Position numbers and translations under genes: made by a program. This document shows, one piece after another, positions 42,530 to 51,721 of a DNA stretch of 64,000 bases. The notes under the pieces were generated by a model. That model was not told the origin of the DNA. It did not search any database and worked only from the letters and a program-made list of their open reading frames with translations. The first letter of the stretch is position 1; each line of letters begins with the position of its first letter. The stretch comes from Chitinimonas prasina (GTDB lineage Bacteria; Pseudomonadota; Gammaproteobacteria; Burkholderiales; Chitinimonadaceae): NCBI RefSeq assembly GCF_030160395.1, contig NZ_BSOG01000005.1:62001-126000 (forward strand), written 5' to 3'.

Positions 42530-44416
42530 TCAGTACACATCGCGCCGGTATCGGCCAGCCTGCGCCAACGATGCCAGCGCCGCCTCGCCCAGCAGCTCGG
42601 TGAGTACCGCATGCACCGTGGGTGCCATGCCGGCTGCGCTGCCGCAGATATAGAGGGCTGCACCGCGCTCCACCCAGGCGATCACCTCATCGCCCGCCTC
42701 GCGCAGCAGGTCTTGCACATAAATGCGTGCCGCCTGGTCGCGCGAGAAGGCGGTATCCAACCGGGCCAGTGTACCGTCTGACTGCCAGGCAGCCAGTTCG
42801 TCGCGGTAGAAGTAATCGTGTGCGGCCTGCCGTTCGCCAAAGATCAGCCAGTGCCCGCCACCCGGGGCCGCCTTGAGGTGCGCCCGCAGGCTGGCAAGGC
42901 CAGTGCCGTTGCCTATGAGTATCATGGGTACGGGCTGGGCAGGCAGATGAAAGCCTGGATTGCTGCGTATATGCAGCCGCACCGTCCCCTCCAGCGGGGC
43001 ATGCTCGGTCAGCCAACCAGAGCCCAGGCTCAGCTCGTCTCCCAGCTTGATCTGCCGCACCAGCAGTTCCAGCCGGCCATCGTCCGGCACCGACGCGATG
43101 GAGTATTCACGCGGCCGCAGGGGCTTGAGCTGTGCCAGCAAGGAGGGAATATCCGCCGCCGGGGCCTCGGGCCATACGCTGTTGGCCAAGGCGGTTTGCA
43201 GGCTGCAGGTGCTATCTTGGTAGGCCACTGCCTGTTCGCCATCCCAGCCTTGCTGGGCCAGCCATGCCTGCACCCTGGCTGGCGGATGCTGTGGCAGTAT
43301 CTCCACGATATCGCCCGATTGCCAGACCGGGAATTCATCAGCCGGCGGCGCCAGCGCAATATGAAAAGCGCCTGCGCCCAGGCTGCCTGGATTGAGGCGC
43401 CTGCGGTCCACCAGCCGCCATTCGTCGAAACGTGGGCCTTGCCATGCTGGCGCCATCTGGCCAGTCAGCTCGGTCAGCCGGGTTTGCCAGGCAGCGACTG
43501 CCGATGGGTCGCCCTGGTCTACTTCGATGTGCTCAAACAAGGTCGTCGCCCCCTGCCCCGCCAGCCAAGCATCCAGCTGGCGGCCAAAGCCGCAGAAGTG
43601 CGGGTAGTGGCTATCTCCCAGAGCCAGCAGGCCATAATGAAGGCCAGCCAGTTTGGCGCTGCGGCCCAATTGACGGGAAAAGTCCTGGGCACTATCGGGT
43701 GCCTCGCCCTCGCCAAAGGTGCTGACCACCAGCAGGGCGCGCTGGTAGTCCGCCAGATCGGCCACAGTCAGCGTTCCTAGCGGTTTGATGACCACATGCA
43801 AGCCTGCAGCCTGCAGCGCCGCAGCGGTTTTTTCGGCCAGCTCCTCGGCGTGGCCGGTCTGGCTGGCGTGTGCAACCAGCACGGCCTGGCTGGTGGTCAC
43901 ATCGCGGCGCGGCGCACGCTGCAAGGCATAGCAGGACAGCGCGGCCAGTACCGCAGCCAGCAGGCTCCCCCCATAACCGCCCCATGCCTGATGCTGACGC
44001 ACCAGTGCGGCAAACGCGTGCCGGCCACGCGGCCGTGGCAATGCTTTGCCGTTGTAGGGGTTGAGATAACGCAGTTCCGGCCCTAACTCACCAACCAGCA
44101 CCGCCACGGCAGCATGGCCAGCCGTACTGGGTGGCTGCACCGCCACGACCTGGCCCGGCCCAAACGCCTCGTGGGCGTGGGCGCGCAGTTGCACCGCACT
44201 CAAGGGCTGCCCTGCTGCATCAACCTGGGTCGCTGCCGGATCCAGCAAACGCTGCAGGCACGGCTGCCACCAGCGGGCCGCGCTGCTGAGCAAGGCCAGC
44301 AGCAGGACCGCTGCCGCCAAAGTTGCCAGGCAATGGCGCAATCCCGCCTGCAACTTCGCGATATCTGCCCCGCCCCGCCGTAATGCCGCGACGCCAGCTT
44401 TCACAGCTCGGCCCAC
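42530..44416 (-). CDS. PepSY-anchored flavodoxin/ferredoxin-reductase fusion (iron reductase)
   Basis: 628 residues. N-terminal helix and PepSY-like periplasmic region (1-165), flavodoxin domain from about 175 ([31 protein letters not shown]), then a sulfite-reductase-type FAD/NADP module (REYSIAS for [16 protein letters not shown] for [14 protein letters not shown]). Such fusions are thought to reduce ferric siderophore or ferric iron at the inner membrane. The start overlaps the end of the PiuC-like gene; upstream is the TonB receptor. Confidence 0.88.
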   Translation of the reverse strand: MGRAVKAGVAALRRGGADIAKLQAGLRHCLATLAAAVLLLALLSSAARWWQPCLQRLLDPAATQVDAAGQPLSAVQLRAHAHEAFGPGQVVAVQPPSTAGHAAVAVLVGELGPELRYLNPYNGKALPRPRGRHAFAALVRQHQAWGGYGGSLLAAVLAALSCYALQRAPRRDVTTSQAVLVAHASQTGHAEELAEKTAAALQAAGLHVVIKPLGTLTVADLADYQRALLVVSTFGEGEAPDSAQDFSRQLGRSAKLAGLHYGLLALGDSHYPHFCGFGRQLDAWLAGQGATTLFEHIEVDQGDPSAVAAWQTRLTELTGQMAPAWQGPRFDEWRLVDRRRLNPGSLGAGAFHIALAPPADEFPVWQSGDIVEILPQHPPARVQAWLAQQGWDGEQAVAYQDSTCSLQTALANSVWPEAPAADIPSLLAQLKPLRPREYSIASVPDDGRLELLVRQIKLGDELSLGSGWLTEHAPLEGTVRLHIRSNPGFHLPAQPVPMILIGNGTGLASLRAHLKAAPGGGHWLIFGERQAAHDYFYRDELAAWQSDGTLARLDTAFSRDQAARIYVQDLLREAGDEVIAWVERGAALYICGSAAGMAPTVHAVLTELLGEAALASLAQAGRYRRDVY

Positions 44417-45081
44417 ATGCGCAGCAGGTTGTGATAATGGCCTGTCAGCGCCAGGGTTTCTTCGTTGTCACCCACACGGCTGCGCAAACGCTGCAGGGTC
44501 TGGTCCAGATCAAACAGCATGCTGCGGCGGGCATCGTCGCGCACCATGCTCTGCGTCCAGAAGAACGAGCAGATCCGGGCACCACGCGTCACCGGCTCTA
44601 CCTTGTGCAGGCTGGTGGAGGGATAAAGAATCAGGTCGCCTGCCGGCAGCTTGACCTCATGGCTGCCATAGGTGTCCACCACCACCAGCTCGCCACCTTC
44701 GTACTCGTCAGGATCGCACAGGAACAAGGTGGAAGACAGATCGGTACGCAGGCTGAGATGGCTGCCATGTACCCCCCGGATGGCGCCATCCACATGCAGG
44801 CCATAGTGCTCGCCGCCTTCGTAGCAGTTGAACAGGGGCGGAACCGTGCGCAAGGGCAAGGCCGCCGAGACGAACAGGGGGTGGGCATACAGTGCACGCA
44901 GCACCGCTTCGCCCAATTGCTTTGCCAACGGGCCATCAACGGGCAGTTGCCGGTTGCGCTTTACCTGGGCGCCCTGCTCACCCACGGTAGCACGGCCATC
45001 TGCCCAATCCGCCTCATCCAGCAAGCGGCGGAATTCGGCCACCTGTTCGCGGCTCAGCACTTCGGGGATATGCAGCATCAT
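44401..45081 (-). CDS. Fe(II)/2-oxoglutarate-dependent PKHD-type hydroxylase (PiuC/YbiX)
   Basis: 226 residues, the usual PiuC length. Iron ligands appear in [11 protein letters not shown] (HxD) near 96-106 and the distal His in [16 protein letters not shown] near 160; [19 protein letters not shown] matches the 2-oxoglutarate Arg segment. PiuC proteins sit next to iron-siderophore receptors and are iron-controlled; substrate unknown. Located 136 bp after the receptor, 15 bp overlapping the reductase. Confidence 0.93.
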   Translation of the reverse strand: MMLHIPEVLSREQVAEFRRLLDEADWADGRATVGEQGAQVKRNRQLPVDGPLAKQLGEAVLRALYAHPLFVSAALPLRTVPPLFNCYEGGEHYGLHVDGAIRGVHGSHLSLRTDLSSTLFLCDPDEYEGGELVVVDTYGSHEVKLPAGDLILYPSTSLHKVEPVTRGARICSFFWTQSMVRDDARRSMLFDLDQTLQRLRSRVGDNEETLALTGHYHNLLRMWAEL

Positions 45082-45168
45082 GGCGGTGGCTCCTCAACAA
45101 GATCGCCTGAAACGGGTTGGGTCATGTCAGTGCATGGCATGGCTCAACCGGTAGTGCGTGAAGTAGAA

Positions 45169-45194
45169 CAGCCCCTCCCTTGCGGGAGGGGCTG
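45169..45194 (-). terminator. Hairpin after the TonB receptor gene
   Basis: CAGCCCCTCCC and GGGAGGGGCTG form an 11-bp perfect stem with TTGC loop, between the receptor and piuC-like genes. Read leftward it is followed by TTCTACTTC. It probably lowers, rather than stops, read-through to the downstream pair. Confidence 0.65.
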
Positions 45195-45217
45195 CCAGTA
45201 CGCTTGCTATCCTGCGA

Positions 45218-47506
45218 TCAGAACAGGAAGTTGGCGGTCAGGCGAGCCGAGCGCGGTGTGCCAGGGCGATAGCGGGCACCGCTGTTGTTCACCGTGGACA
45301 CATATTCCTTGTCGGCCAGGTTGTACACGTTCAGTTGCAGATTCATGTTCTTGCTGACGTCGTACACTGCCATGGCGTCAAACACCCAGTAATCCGGCAC
45401 CTGCACCAGCGGGTTGGTGGCCGTATTGATGGTGGTGCTGCTCGAACGTGCCACCGAATCCATATAGCGTGCGCCACCACCGATGGTCAGGCCGAAAGGC
45501 AGCCTATAGGTGGTCCAACTAGTGAAGGTCAGCTTGGGCGACCACTGGATCACGCCACCATCGGTCAGGTTGTTACCCGAACGGTTGCCACGAGTGATCT
45601 TGGGGTCCATAAAAGCCAGGCCGGCGCTGATCTGCCAGTTCTGGGTCAGGATGCCTGCAGCACCCAGTTCCACGCCCTGCACCCGGCGCTTGCCCACAGG
45701 CAGGGTGCTGCCATCGGTGTGTGTCACAAACTCGTTGTCGTTCTCGCTGCGGTAGATCGCGGCGGTCAGCGCCAGCTTGTCGCCCAGCACGTCCCACTTG
45801 GTGCCCAACTCGATGTTGCTACCCTTCTGCGGATCGGCATTGGGGTTGTTGGCGCCATTGGTGGTTACCAACGAGAAGTTGGCGCTACCAGGTGGCAGTT
45901 GCGAAGTAGCGTAGGAGAAGTAGACGCTGCCCTTCTCGGCCGGCTTGTACAATGCGCCTACCTTCCAGCTCACCAGATTGTCCGAACCACTGACCGAGGC
46001 AGGCACCAGTGTACCTACCGGCAAGGTCGGGTGGCTGGTTGCCGTCGACAGGCTGATGCTGTTGGTCTCGGTCTTGTAATGCTCTACGCGCACGCCGCCA
46101 TTGATCTGGAAGGCGTCGGAAAGCTTGATGGTGTCGAAGGCATACAGCGCAGCCGTGGTGGTCTCGCCCTTGGTGCGGGCACCCGTCGGCGCCATGGCGG
46201 CAAAGCGTGCATTCGGGTTGGGCTTGTACAGATTGGCAGCATCGGTGGTCTGTCCAGCAACTGCGCCCTGGGTATTGTTACGCTGCGATTCGTAGATCAC
46301 CTCGGCACCGGCGCTGATGCTGTGCTTCACGGCACCGGTGGCCAGTTCGGCGGTCAGGTTGGTCTGGTTGGTCAGGATGACGTTTTCCTGATCCTTGCCC
46401 TGGCGGCTACGGCCTACCGTCCAGTTGGCGGGATTGGCATCGGCCACATTGGCCTCAGCCAAGGTGCTCACGCCAGTCAGCACATAGTCCTGGCTGGACT
46501 TACCGTAGCGCGAGGTATTGCGCAGGGTGACGCCAGGGGCGAAATCATGCTCGAAACGGGCGGTGAACATATCGGCCACCACATCGTCCTTGTCGCTCAG
46601 GGCGCCGTAGAAGTTCTCGCTGTCCACCTTGGCCTGCGGCTTGCCCACCAGGGCGGCGTTGTAGTAACCCTTCAGGCCTATGGTTGGCACCGCGCCATCA
46701 GGGCGGTTTTCCTGGTCTACATGCAGCAGGTAGAAGTAGGCGCGGGTGGGGGTATTCAGGCCAAATGCCAGCGAAGGCGCCACGCCCCAGCTATTGTTCT
46801 CCACCTGGTCGCGGCCGGTCACGCCGCTGTCCTGCAGCATCAGGTTCAGGCGGAAGGCAGCACCCTCGATGTCCAGCTTGCGGTTCATGTCCAGTGTGGC
46901 GCGCTTGTAGCTGCCGCTACCCAGACCCACAGTGCCGGAGGTGGCGCTATCCAGAGTGGGCAGCTTGGTGCCCATGTTGACGTAGCCCGAGGCGGCGCCA
47001 CGTCCGTTGTCGGCACCGGCTGGACCCTTGGCAATCTCGACCTGGTCGGTATTGAAGGTATCGCGGCTGATGGTGCCAAGGTCGCGGATGTTATCGACAA
47101 AGATGCTGCCCTGGGTATCAAAGCCGCGCATGAAGATGGAATCGCCGGTGGCGGTATTGCCGTTCTCGCCCAGCAGCAGGGTGATACCGGGGGTGTTGCG
47201 CAGGGCTTCGGACAGCGTCGTCGCGGCTTGCTCCAGCAGCAGTTCCTTCTTGATCACGGTAATGGTCTGGGGTGTATCCAGCAGCGGCTGGGTCAGCTTG
47301 GGCGAGCTGGCCTTGTCGGCCTTGTAAGCGGGCGCATCCGTAGTGGCGCTGGCTTTCACATTCACAGTCGGCAAAGTGGCGTCGCTCTTCTTGTCTGCTG
47401 CCACTTCGGCTGCCATAGCCGGCACAGCCAGCATCAGGGCAGATGCCAGCGCTGTGGTCTTGAGTAGCGTGGTATCGCCATGCTTCTTGCTGATGATGTA
47501 AGCCAT
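45218..47506 (-). CDS. TonB-dependent siderophore receptor (Fiu/PiuA-like)
   Basis: 762 residues from ATG 47506 (GAGGGAG in front). Signal peptide to about residue 33 (AVPAMAAEV), plug domain (DTPQTITVIKKELL, RNTPGITLLLGENGN, SIFMRGFDTQGSI) and a beta-barrel ending in RPGTPRSARLTANFLF with the C-terminal Phe. Position ahead of PiuC- and reductase genes and behind a Fur box point to ferric catecholate uptake across the outer membrane. Confidence 0.94.
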   Translation of the reverse strand: MAYIISKKHGDTTLLKTTALASALMLAVPAMAAEVAADKKSDATLPTVNVKASATTDAPAYKADKASSPKLTQPLLDTPQTITVIKKELLLEQAATTLSEALRNTPGITLLLGENGNTATGDSIFMRGFDTQGSIFVDNIRDLGTISRDTFNTDQVEIAKGPAGADNGRGAASGYVNMGTKLPTLDSATSGTVGLGSGSYKRATLDMNRKLDIEGAAFRLNLMLQDSGVTGRDQVENNSWGVAPSLAFGLNTPTRAYFYLLHVDQENRPDGAVPTIGLKGYYNAALVGKPQAKVDSENFYGALSDKDDVVADMFTARFEHDFAPGVTLRNTSRYGKSSQDYVLTGVSTLAEANVADANPANWTVGRSRQGKDQENVILTNQTNLTAELATGAVKHSISAGAEVIYESQRNNTQGAVAGQTTDAANLYKPNPNARFAAMAPTGARTKGETTTAALYAFDTIKLSDAFQINGGVRVEHYKTETNSISLSTATSHPTLPVGTLVPASVSGSDNLVSWKVGALYKPAEKGSVYFSYATSQLPPGSANFSLVTTNGANNPNADPQKGSNIELGTKWDVLGDKLALTAAIYRSENDNEFVTHTDGSTLPVGKRRVQGVELGAAGILTQNWQISAGLAFMDPKITRGNRSGNNLTDGGVIQWSPKLTFTSWTTYRLPFGLTIGGGARYMDSVARSSSTTINTATNPLVQVPDYWVFDAMAVYDVSKNMNLQLNVYNLADKEYVSTVNNSGARYRPGTPRSARLTANFLF

Positions 47507-47678
47507 CGGTACTACTCCCTCTTTGTATGGTCTGAATCTGAAAACCCGGACCAAAGCCGGACTGCCGACCTTGGCAGGACAACACGCCGCTGCCTGGTGC
47601 TTGCTGGCCGGCAATCCGGTGCCGTAGCCAGCGCACTCAGCAAGCGCGCTACCCGAAATCCATAAACCCCCGGCAGGC

Positions 47679-47708
47679 AAAAAAATCCGGCGCCTTCCCG
47701 GGCGCCGG
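47679..47708 (-). terminator. Intrinsic terminator inside the receptor leader
   Basis: Read leftward: CCGGCGCC, CGGGAA, GGCGCCGG, then ATTTTTTTG (A run at 47679-47685 on the given strand). It lies about 145 bp downstream of the Fur-box promoter start and 173 bp upstream of the receptor ATG on the same strand. Confidence 0.85.
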
Positions 47709-47852
47709 TTAATCCGTACTGGGTGGTGACACGAGAGCCGCAAGGCTCCCCAGCCGCGGCACAACACTTGATGTGTGCAGCAGCCTAGTCTGATGTGCAG
47801 CCCCAACAACTCGCTTCCCGATCGCAACCGCCGAGACCCGCAGCACCAGATG
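47679..47852 (-). ncRNA. Candidate Fur-regulated small RNA or attenuated leader
   Basis: Bounded by a Fur-box promoter at 47859-47887 and the intrinsic terminator at 47679-47708, giving about 174 nt. No start codon with ribosome-binding site opens a believable frame in it, so it is probably a regulatory RNA of the RyhB/NrrF kind, or the 5' part of the receptor leader ending early. Either reading fits iron control. No B12-box or known riboswitch was seen. Confidence 0.55.
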
Positions 47853-47858
47853 CGCCGC

Positions 47859-47887
47859 ATATTACCGATAACCATTCTCATTTGCAA
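47859..47887 (-). promoter_or_regulatory. Fur-box promoter for the iron-uptake unit
   Basis: Read leftward: TTGCAA (47882-47887), 17-bp spacer, TAATAT (47859-47864). The Fur box GATAACCATTCTCATTTGC at 47867-47885 overlaps the spacer and matches the 19-mer consensus at 13 of 19 positions. Transcription would start near 47852. A repressed-by-iron unit is expected. Confidence 0.75.
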
Positions 47888-48002
47888 ATATTGTTAAGAA
47901 CGATTTACATTTATCAAATAGCCATTTGTAATGGCTATCAACCATGCAAGGTGCGCCCGCCAAAGGGCGGGCAAGGCCAGAACGCATGGCATAATCCTGC
48001 CC

Positions 48003-50207
48003 ATGGTTGCTCCCACCCGCCCCCTCGCTGTCTCTGTTGCCGATGCCGCCGACCCACAAGGCTGGCTGGCGCGCCTGGGCGACCGCTTTGCCGCCGACGA
48101 ACTGCAGCAGATCGGCATCGCCATGGAATGGGCGCAAGCGCTTTATGCTGGCCAGTATTACGCCCCCATCAATGCGCCCGTATTTCCCCACGCGGTCGCC
48201 GCCGCCAGTATCGTGGCCGACCTGCGGCTCTCGGCCGACACGGTCATTGCCACCCTGCTGTTCTGCGCGCCCGATCACCTGCCCGACGCGCAGGAGCAAA
48301 TAGAAGCGCGCTTCAGTCCCACCGTGGCCAAGTTGGTGGACGGTATCAGCAAGGTCCGCAAAATGGCCGCCCTGAGCCGGGTTGAAGCAGGCCGCAAGGA
48401 CGATGCCCAGCAGCAGATAGAAACTGTGCGCAAAATGCTGCTGGCGATGGTGGAAGACATACGCGTCGTGCTGGTCAAGCTGGCCTGGCGTACCCAGACC
48501 ATGCACTACCTGGCCAAGTGTGACGAAAGCGTACGGGTACCCATCGCCCGCGAGACCCTGGACATTTTCGCGCCGCTGGCCAACCGGCTCGGCGTGTGGC
48601 AGATCAAATGGGAACTGGAAGACCTGGGCTTCCGCTTTCTGGAGCCTACGGTCTACAAGCGGATCGCCAGCCTGCTGGACGAAAAACGGGTAGACCGCGA
48701 GACCTTTATCGCCGAATCCATCGCCAGCCTGCGCGAGGAGCTGCTGAAGCAGGGTATCAAGGCCGACCTGATGGGCCGCCCCAAGCATATCTTCAGCATC
48801 TACAAGAAGATGAAGCAGAAGCGGCTGGATTTCAGCGAGATGTACGACATCCGCGCCATACGCGTGCTGGTCAACGATATTTCGGACTGTTATAGCGCCC
48901 TGGGCGTGGTGCACCATATCTGGCAGCCCATACCCGGCGAGTTCGACGACTATATCAGCCACCCCAAGGGCAATTTCTACCGCAGCCTGCATACGGTGGT
49001 GGTGGGGCCGCAGGACAAGGCGCTGGAGGTACAGATACGTACCTTCGACATGCACGAGCATGCAGAGTATGGCGTCGCGGCCCACTGGCGCTACAAGGAA
49101 GGCGGCTCGGGCGACGCCCGTTACGAAGAAAAGATCGCCTGGCTGAGGCAACTGCTCGACTGGCGCGACGACATGAGCCAGCAGAGCACCGTGGCCGAAG
49201 CCTTCCAGGCAGAGCAGTTCGATGACTCGGTCTACGCGCTCACCCCGGCAGGCCGGGTGATTGCCATGCCACGGGGCAGCACCCCGGTGGATTTTGCCTA
49301 CCATCTGCATACCGACCTGGGCCACCGCTGCCGGGGCGCCAAGGTGGATGGCCATATCGTGCCGCTGGACACCCCACTGCAGACGGGCCAGCGCGTGGAG
49401 ATACTGGCAGCCAAGGAAGGCGGCCCCAGCATAGACTGGCTGCACCAGGGCTATCTCAAGAGCCACCGCGCCATCACCAAGGTACGGCACTGGTTGCGCC
49501 AGCAGAACCTCGATATCGCCATAGAAACCGGGCGCGGCATACTGGAACGGGAGTTGACCCGCGCCGGCAGCCACCCCAACCTGGAAGAACTGGCCGACAA
49601 GCTGGGCTACAAACAGCTGAACGAACTACTTGCTGCGGTCGGCCAGAACGAAGTCACCTCGCGGGATCTGGCCATTGCCCTGGCGCCCGCCCCGGTGGAG
49701 GTACCGGTAGAGGCCGGCGACATCATCAAGCGGGCCCGCGCCGACACCCATGGCGAAGGCATATTGATAGAGGGCGTGGACAAACTGATGACCATGCTGG
49801 CCCGCTGCTGCAAGCCTGTGCCGCCGGATGCGGTGGTCGGCTTTGTCACCAAGGGCCGCGGTATCAGCATACACCGTAGTGATTGCGCCACCCTCAAGCG
49901 CCTGTCGGCCAATGCGCCCGAGCGCCTGATCACAGCTGACTGGGGCGAGAAACTGCGTGGTGCCCAGCACGGCCAGGTATTCGCCGCAGACGTGGAAGTC
50001 GAAGCCCACGACCGCCCCAGCCTGCTGCGCGATATCTCCGACCTGTTTTCGCGCGACAAGATCAACGTGACCGCTGCGCAAACGCTCAGTCGCAACCAGA
50101 TCGCCCGCATGCGCTTCACCCTGGAGATACGGGACGCCCAGGGCTTACGCAAGGTGATGGAGCACGTCAAGCAGGTCGCTGGCGTGATTGCCGTGGTCCG
50201 GCGCTAA
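48003..50207 (+). CDS. relA: RelA-type (p)ppGpp synthetase
   Basis: 734 residues from ATG 48003. The HD domain (about 40-190) is degenerate (HAVAAASIVAD, FCAPDH in place of HDV), as in hydrolase-dead RelA. The synthetase domain has RPKHIFSIYKKMKQK and YHSLHT-like NFYRSLHTVVV; a TGS domain (RVIAMPRGSTPVDFAYHLHTDLGH) and a C-terminal ACT/zinc finger region follow, with the Cys pair in LARCCKPVP. Activated by stalled ribosomes with uncharged tRNA. Divergent from the Fur promoter. Confidence 0.94.
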   Translation: MVAPTRPLAVSVADAADPQGWLARLGDRFAADELQQIGIAMEWAQALYAGQYYAPINAPVFPHAVAAASIVADLRLSADTVIATLLFCAPDHLPDAQEQIEARFSPTVAKLVDGISKVRKMAALSRVEAGRKDDAQQQIETVRKMLLAMVEDIRVVLVKLAWRTQTMHYLAKCDESVRVPIARETLDIFAPLANRLGVWQIKWELEDLGFRFLEPTVYKRIASLLDEKRVDRETFIAESIASLREELLKQGIKADLMGRPKHIFSIYKKMKQKRLDFSEMYDIRAIRVLVNDISDCYSALGVVHHIWQPIPGEFDDYISHPKGNFYRSLHTVVVGPQDKALEVQIRTFDMHEHAEYGVAAHWRYKEGGSGDARYEEKIAWLRQLLDWRDDMSQQSTVAEAFQAEQFDDSVYALTPAGRVIAMPRGSTPVDFAYHLHTDLGHRCRGAKVDGHIVPLDTPLQTGQRVEILAAKEGGPSIDWLHQGYLKSHRAITKVRHWLRQQNLDIAIETGRGILERELTRAGSHPNLEELADKLGYKQLNELLAAVGQNEVTSRDLAIALAPAPVEVPVEAGDIIKRARADTHGEGILIEGVDKLMTMLARCCKPVPPDAVVGFVTKGRGISIHRSDCATLKRLSANAPERLITADWGEKLRGAQHGQVFAADVEVEAHDRPSLLRDISDLFSRDKINVTAAQTLSRNQIARMRFTLEIRDAQGLRKVMEHVKQVAGVIAVVRR

Positions 50208-50328
50208 GAGCCTGCTAGCCCACGGTCAAGTCGGGGCAGCGCGCTCGTCCAGCCGGTCTAACATTAAATACAGCAGGGCGCTTGCGGCCCCGGTTGCACG
50301 GTGCAGCCAGGTGAGAGAGGACAGAGCC

Positions 50329-51162
50329 ATGACCCTACGCATGATTTGCAGGCTGATACTGCTGATGATGCTGTCCAGCGCCAGGGCAAGCGCGGCAGAC
50401 GCGCCCATGACCCTGCAACTGGCTTATGTCGACGTGGATTCCGCCCCGTTCCAGCTGGGGCGTGGCCCGGAAGTCGCCGACCCACCCGGTATCGCGGTAG
50501 AGATGGTTCAGCGCGCCGTCAGTGATGCCGGGCTGAAACTGAACTTGCAGCGCCTACCGCAGCTACGCATGCTGCATCTGCTGGAAACCGGGAAAATTGA
50601 TGGCGCCTTTATCTTTTCGTACAACGAAGAACGGGCCAAGCGCTTTGCCTACCCCATGCTCGGTGATAAACCCAATGCCAGTCTTCGCGCCACCCATATA
50701 CGCTATCGCATCTACCGCCGCGTGGGCAGCACGGTGAACTGGGATGGCCGGCAGTTCGAGCAGTTGGATGGCCCTATTGGTGCCAACAAGGGCTGGGTCA
50801 TCGTCAGCACCCTGCGCGATATGGGGTTTGCAGTAGACGACGGTGCACCGGATCATCCCGGCAACTTCGCCAAGCTGCGGCTGGGCCGGGTAGCCGCCAT
50901 GGCGGCGCTGGAACCCTCGGCCGACAGCTATCTGCAGACTGAAGGCATTACTGATGTGGAGAAAGTCGGCCCACCACTGACCTCCCGCGATTACTTCCTG
51001 CTGTTCAGCCGTGCCTTCGTGGCCAGCCACCCTGAGCCGGCCGAGCGCATATGGCAAAAACTGGCACTGATACGGGAGCAAAGCGAAACCGCCCTGTACC
51101 GCAAGTACCAGACCACCCTACCACCCCGCACGGGTTCGCCCATGCCAGAGAAGAAACCATGA
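50329..51162 (+). CDS. Periplasmic substrate-binding protein, family 3-like
   Basis: 277 residues from ATG 50329 with signal peptide ending SARASAADA. The bilobal amino-acid-binding pattern (PGIAVEMVQRAVSDAGL, LLETGKIDGAFIFSYNEERAKRFAYP) is clear. No permease or ATPase adjoins. The stop overlaps the DUF1456 start by four bases. Confidence 0.85.
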   Translation: MTLRMICRLILLMMLSSARASAADAPMTLQLAYVDVDSAPFQLGRGPEVADPPGIAVEMVQRAVSDAGLKLNLQRLPQLRMLHLLETGKIDGAFIFSYNEERAKRFAYPMLGDKPNASLRATHIRYRIYRRVGSTVNWDGRQFEQLDGPIGANKGWVIVSTLRDMGFAVDDGAPDHPGNFAKLRLGRVAAMAALEPSADSYLQTEGITDVEKVGPPLTSRDYFLLFSRAFVASHPEPAERIWQKLALIREQSETALYRKYQTTLPPRTGSPMPEKKP

Positions 51163-51620
51163 TCCATAACGACGTACTACGCAGCCTGCGCTACAGCCTG
51201 AACATCACCGACGGCAAGATTGCTGACATTGCCAAGCTGACCGGTTTTGAGCTTGCCAAGGCCGACGTGATTGCTTACCTGAAAAAGGACGAGGAAGAAG
51301 GCTACCTGGATTGCCCCGACGAGGTACTCGCCCACTTTCTGGATGGCCTTATCGTCTTCAAGCGTGGCCGCGATGAGAACCGCCCCTTGCCCCCGGTCAC
51401 CCTGCCGCTCTACAACAATGTGGTGCTCAAAAAGCTGCGCGTCGCCTTCGAACTCAAGGAAGATGACCTGATGGAGATCATGGACAAGGCTGGCTTCAAG
51501 GTTTCCAAACCCGAGATGAGCGCCCTGTTCCGCAACCCGGACCACAAGAACTACCGCCGTTGCGGCGACCAATTCCTGCGTAACTTCCTCAAAGGCCTGA
51601 CGCTGCGCCTGCGTGGTTGA
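51159..51620 (+). CDS. DUF1456 (YehS-like) family protein
   Basis: 153 residues of two DUF1456 repeats: HNDVLRSLRYSLNITDGKIADI and NNVVLKKLRVAFELKEDDLMEIM, each followed by an Lys/Arg-rich stretch (LFRNPDHKNYRRCGDQFLRNFLKGL). Function unknown; E. coli YehS is the reference. ATG 51159 overlaps the previous stop (ATGA). Confidence 0.95.
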   Translation: MIHNDVLRSLRYSLNITDGKIADIAKLTGFELAKADVIAYLKKDEEEGYLDCPDEVLAHFLDGLIVFKRGRDENRPLPPVTLPLYNNVVLKKLRVAFELKEDDLMEIMDKAGFKVSKPEMSALFRNPDHKNYRRCGDQFLRNFLKGLTLRLRG

Positions 51621-51721
51621 AACAAGGGGCTAGCCGCGACTTGGCAAACATCGCCATCTTGCTTCCATGCCCAGGTCCGGCCTGCTCCCCTGCGCAGCTA
51701 ACAACGCACAAGGGAGCGGCG

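Noticed and set aside
45335-47467. Rightward 710-codon frame opposite the TonB receptor
   Set aside because: Shadow of the receptor gene; no ribosome-binding site and no family-like sequence, while the opposite strand gives a full receptor.
47507-47870. Cobalamin or other known riboswitch in the receptor leader
   Set aside because: No B12 box or matching core could be recognised; Fur box plus terminator explains the leader better.
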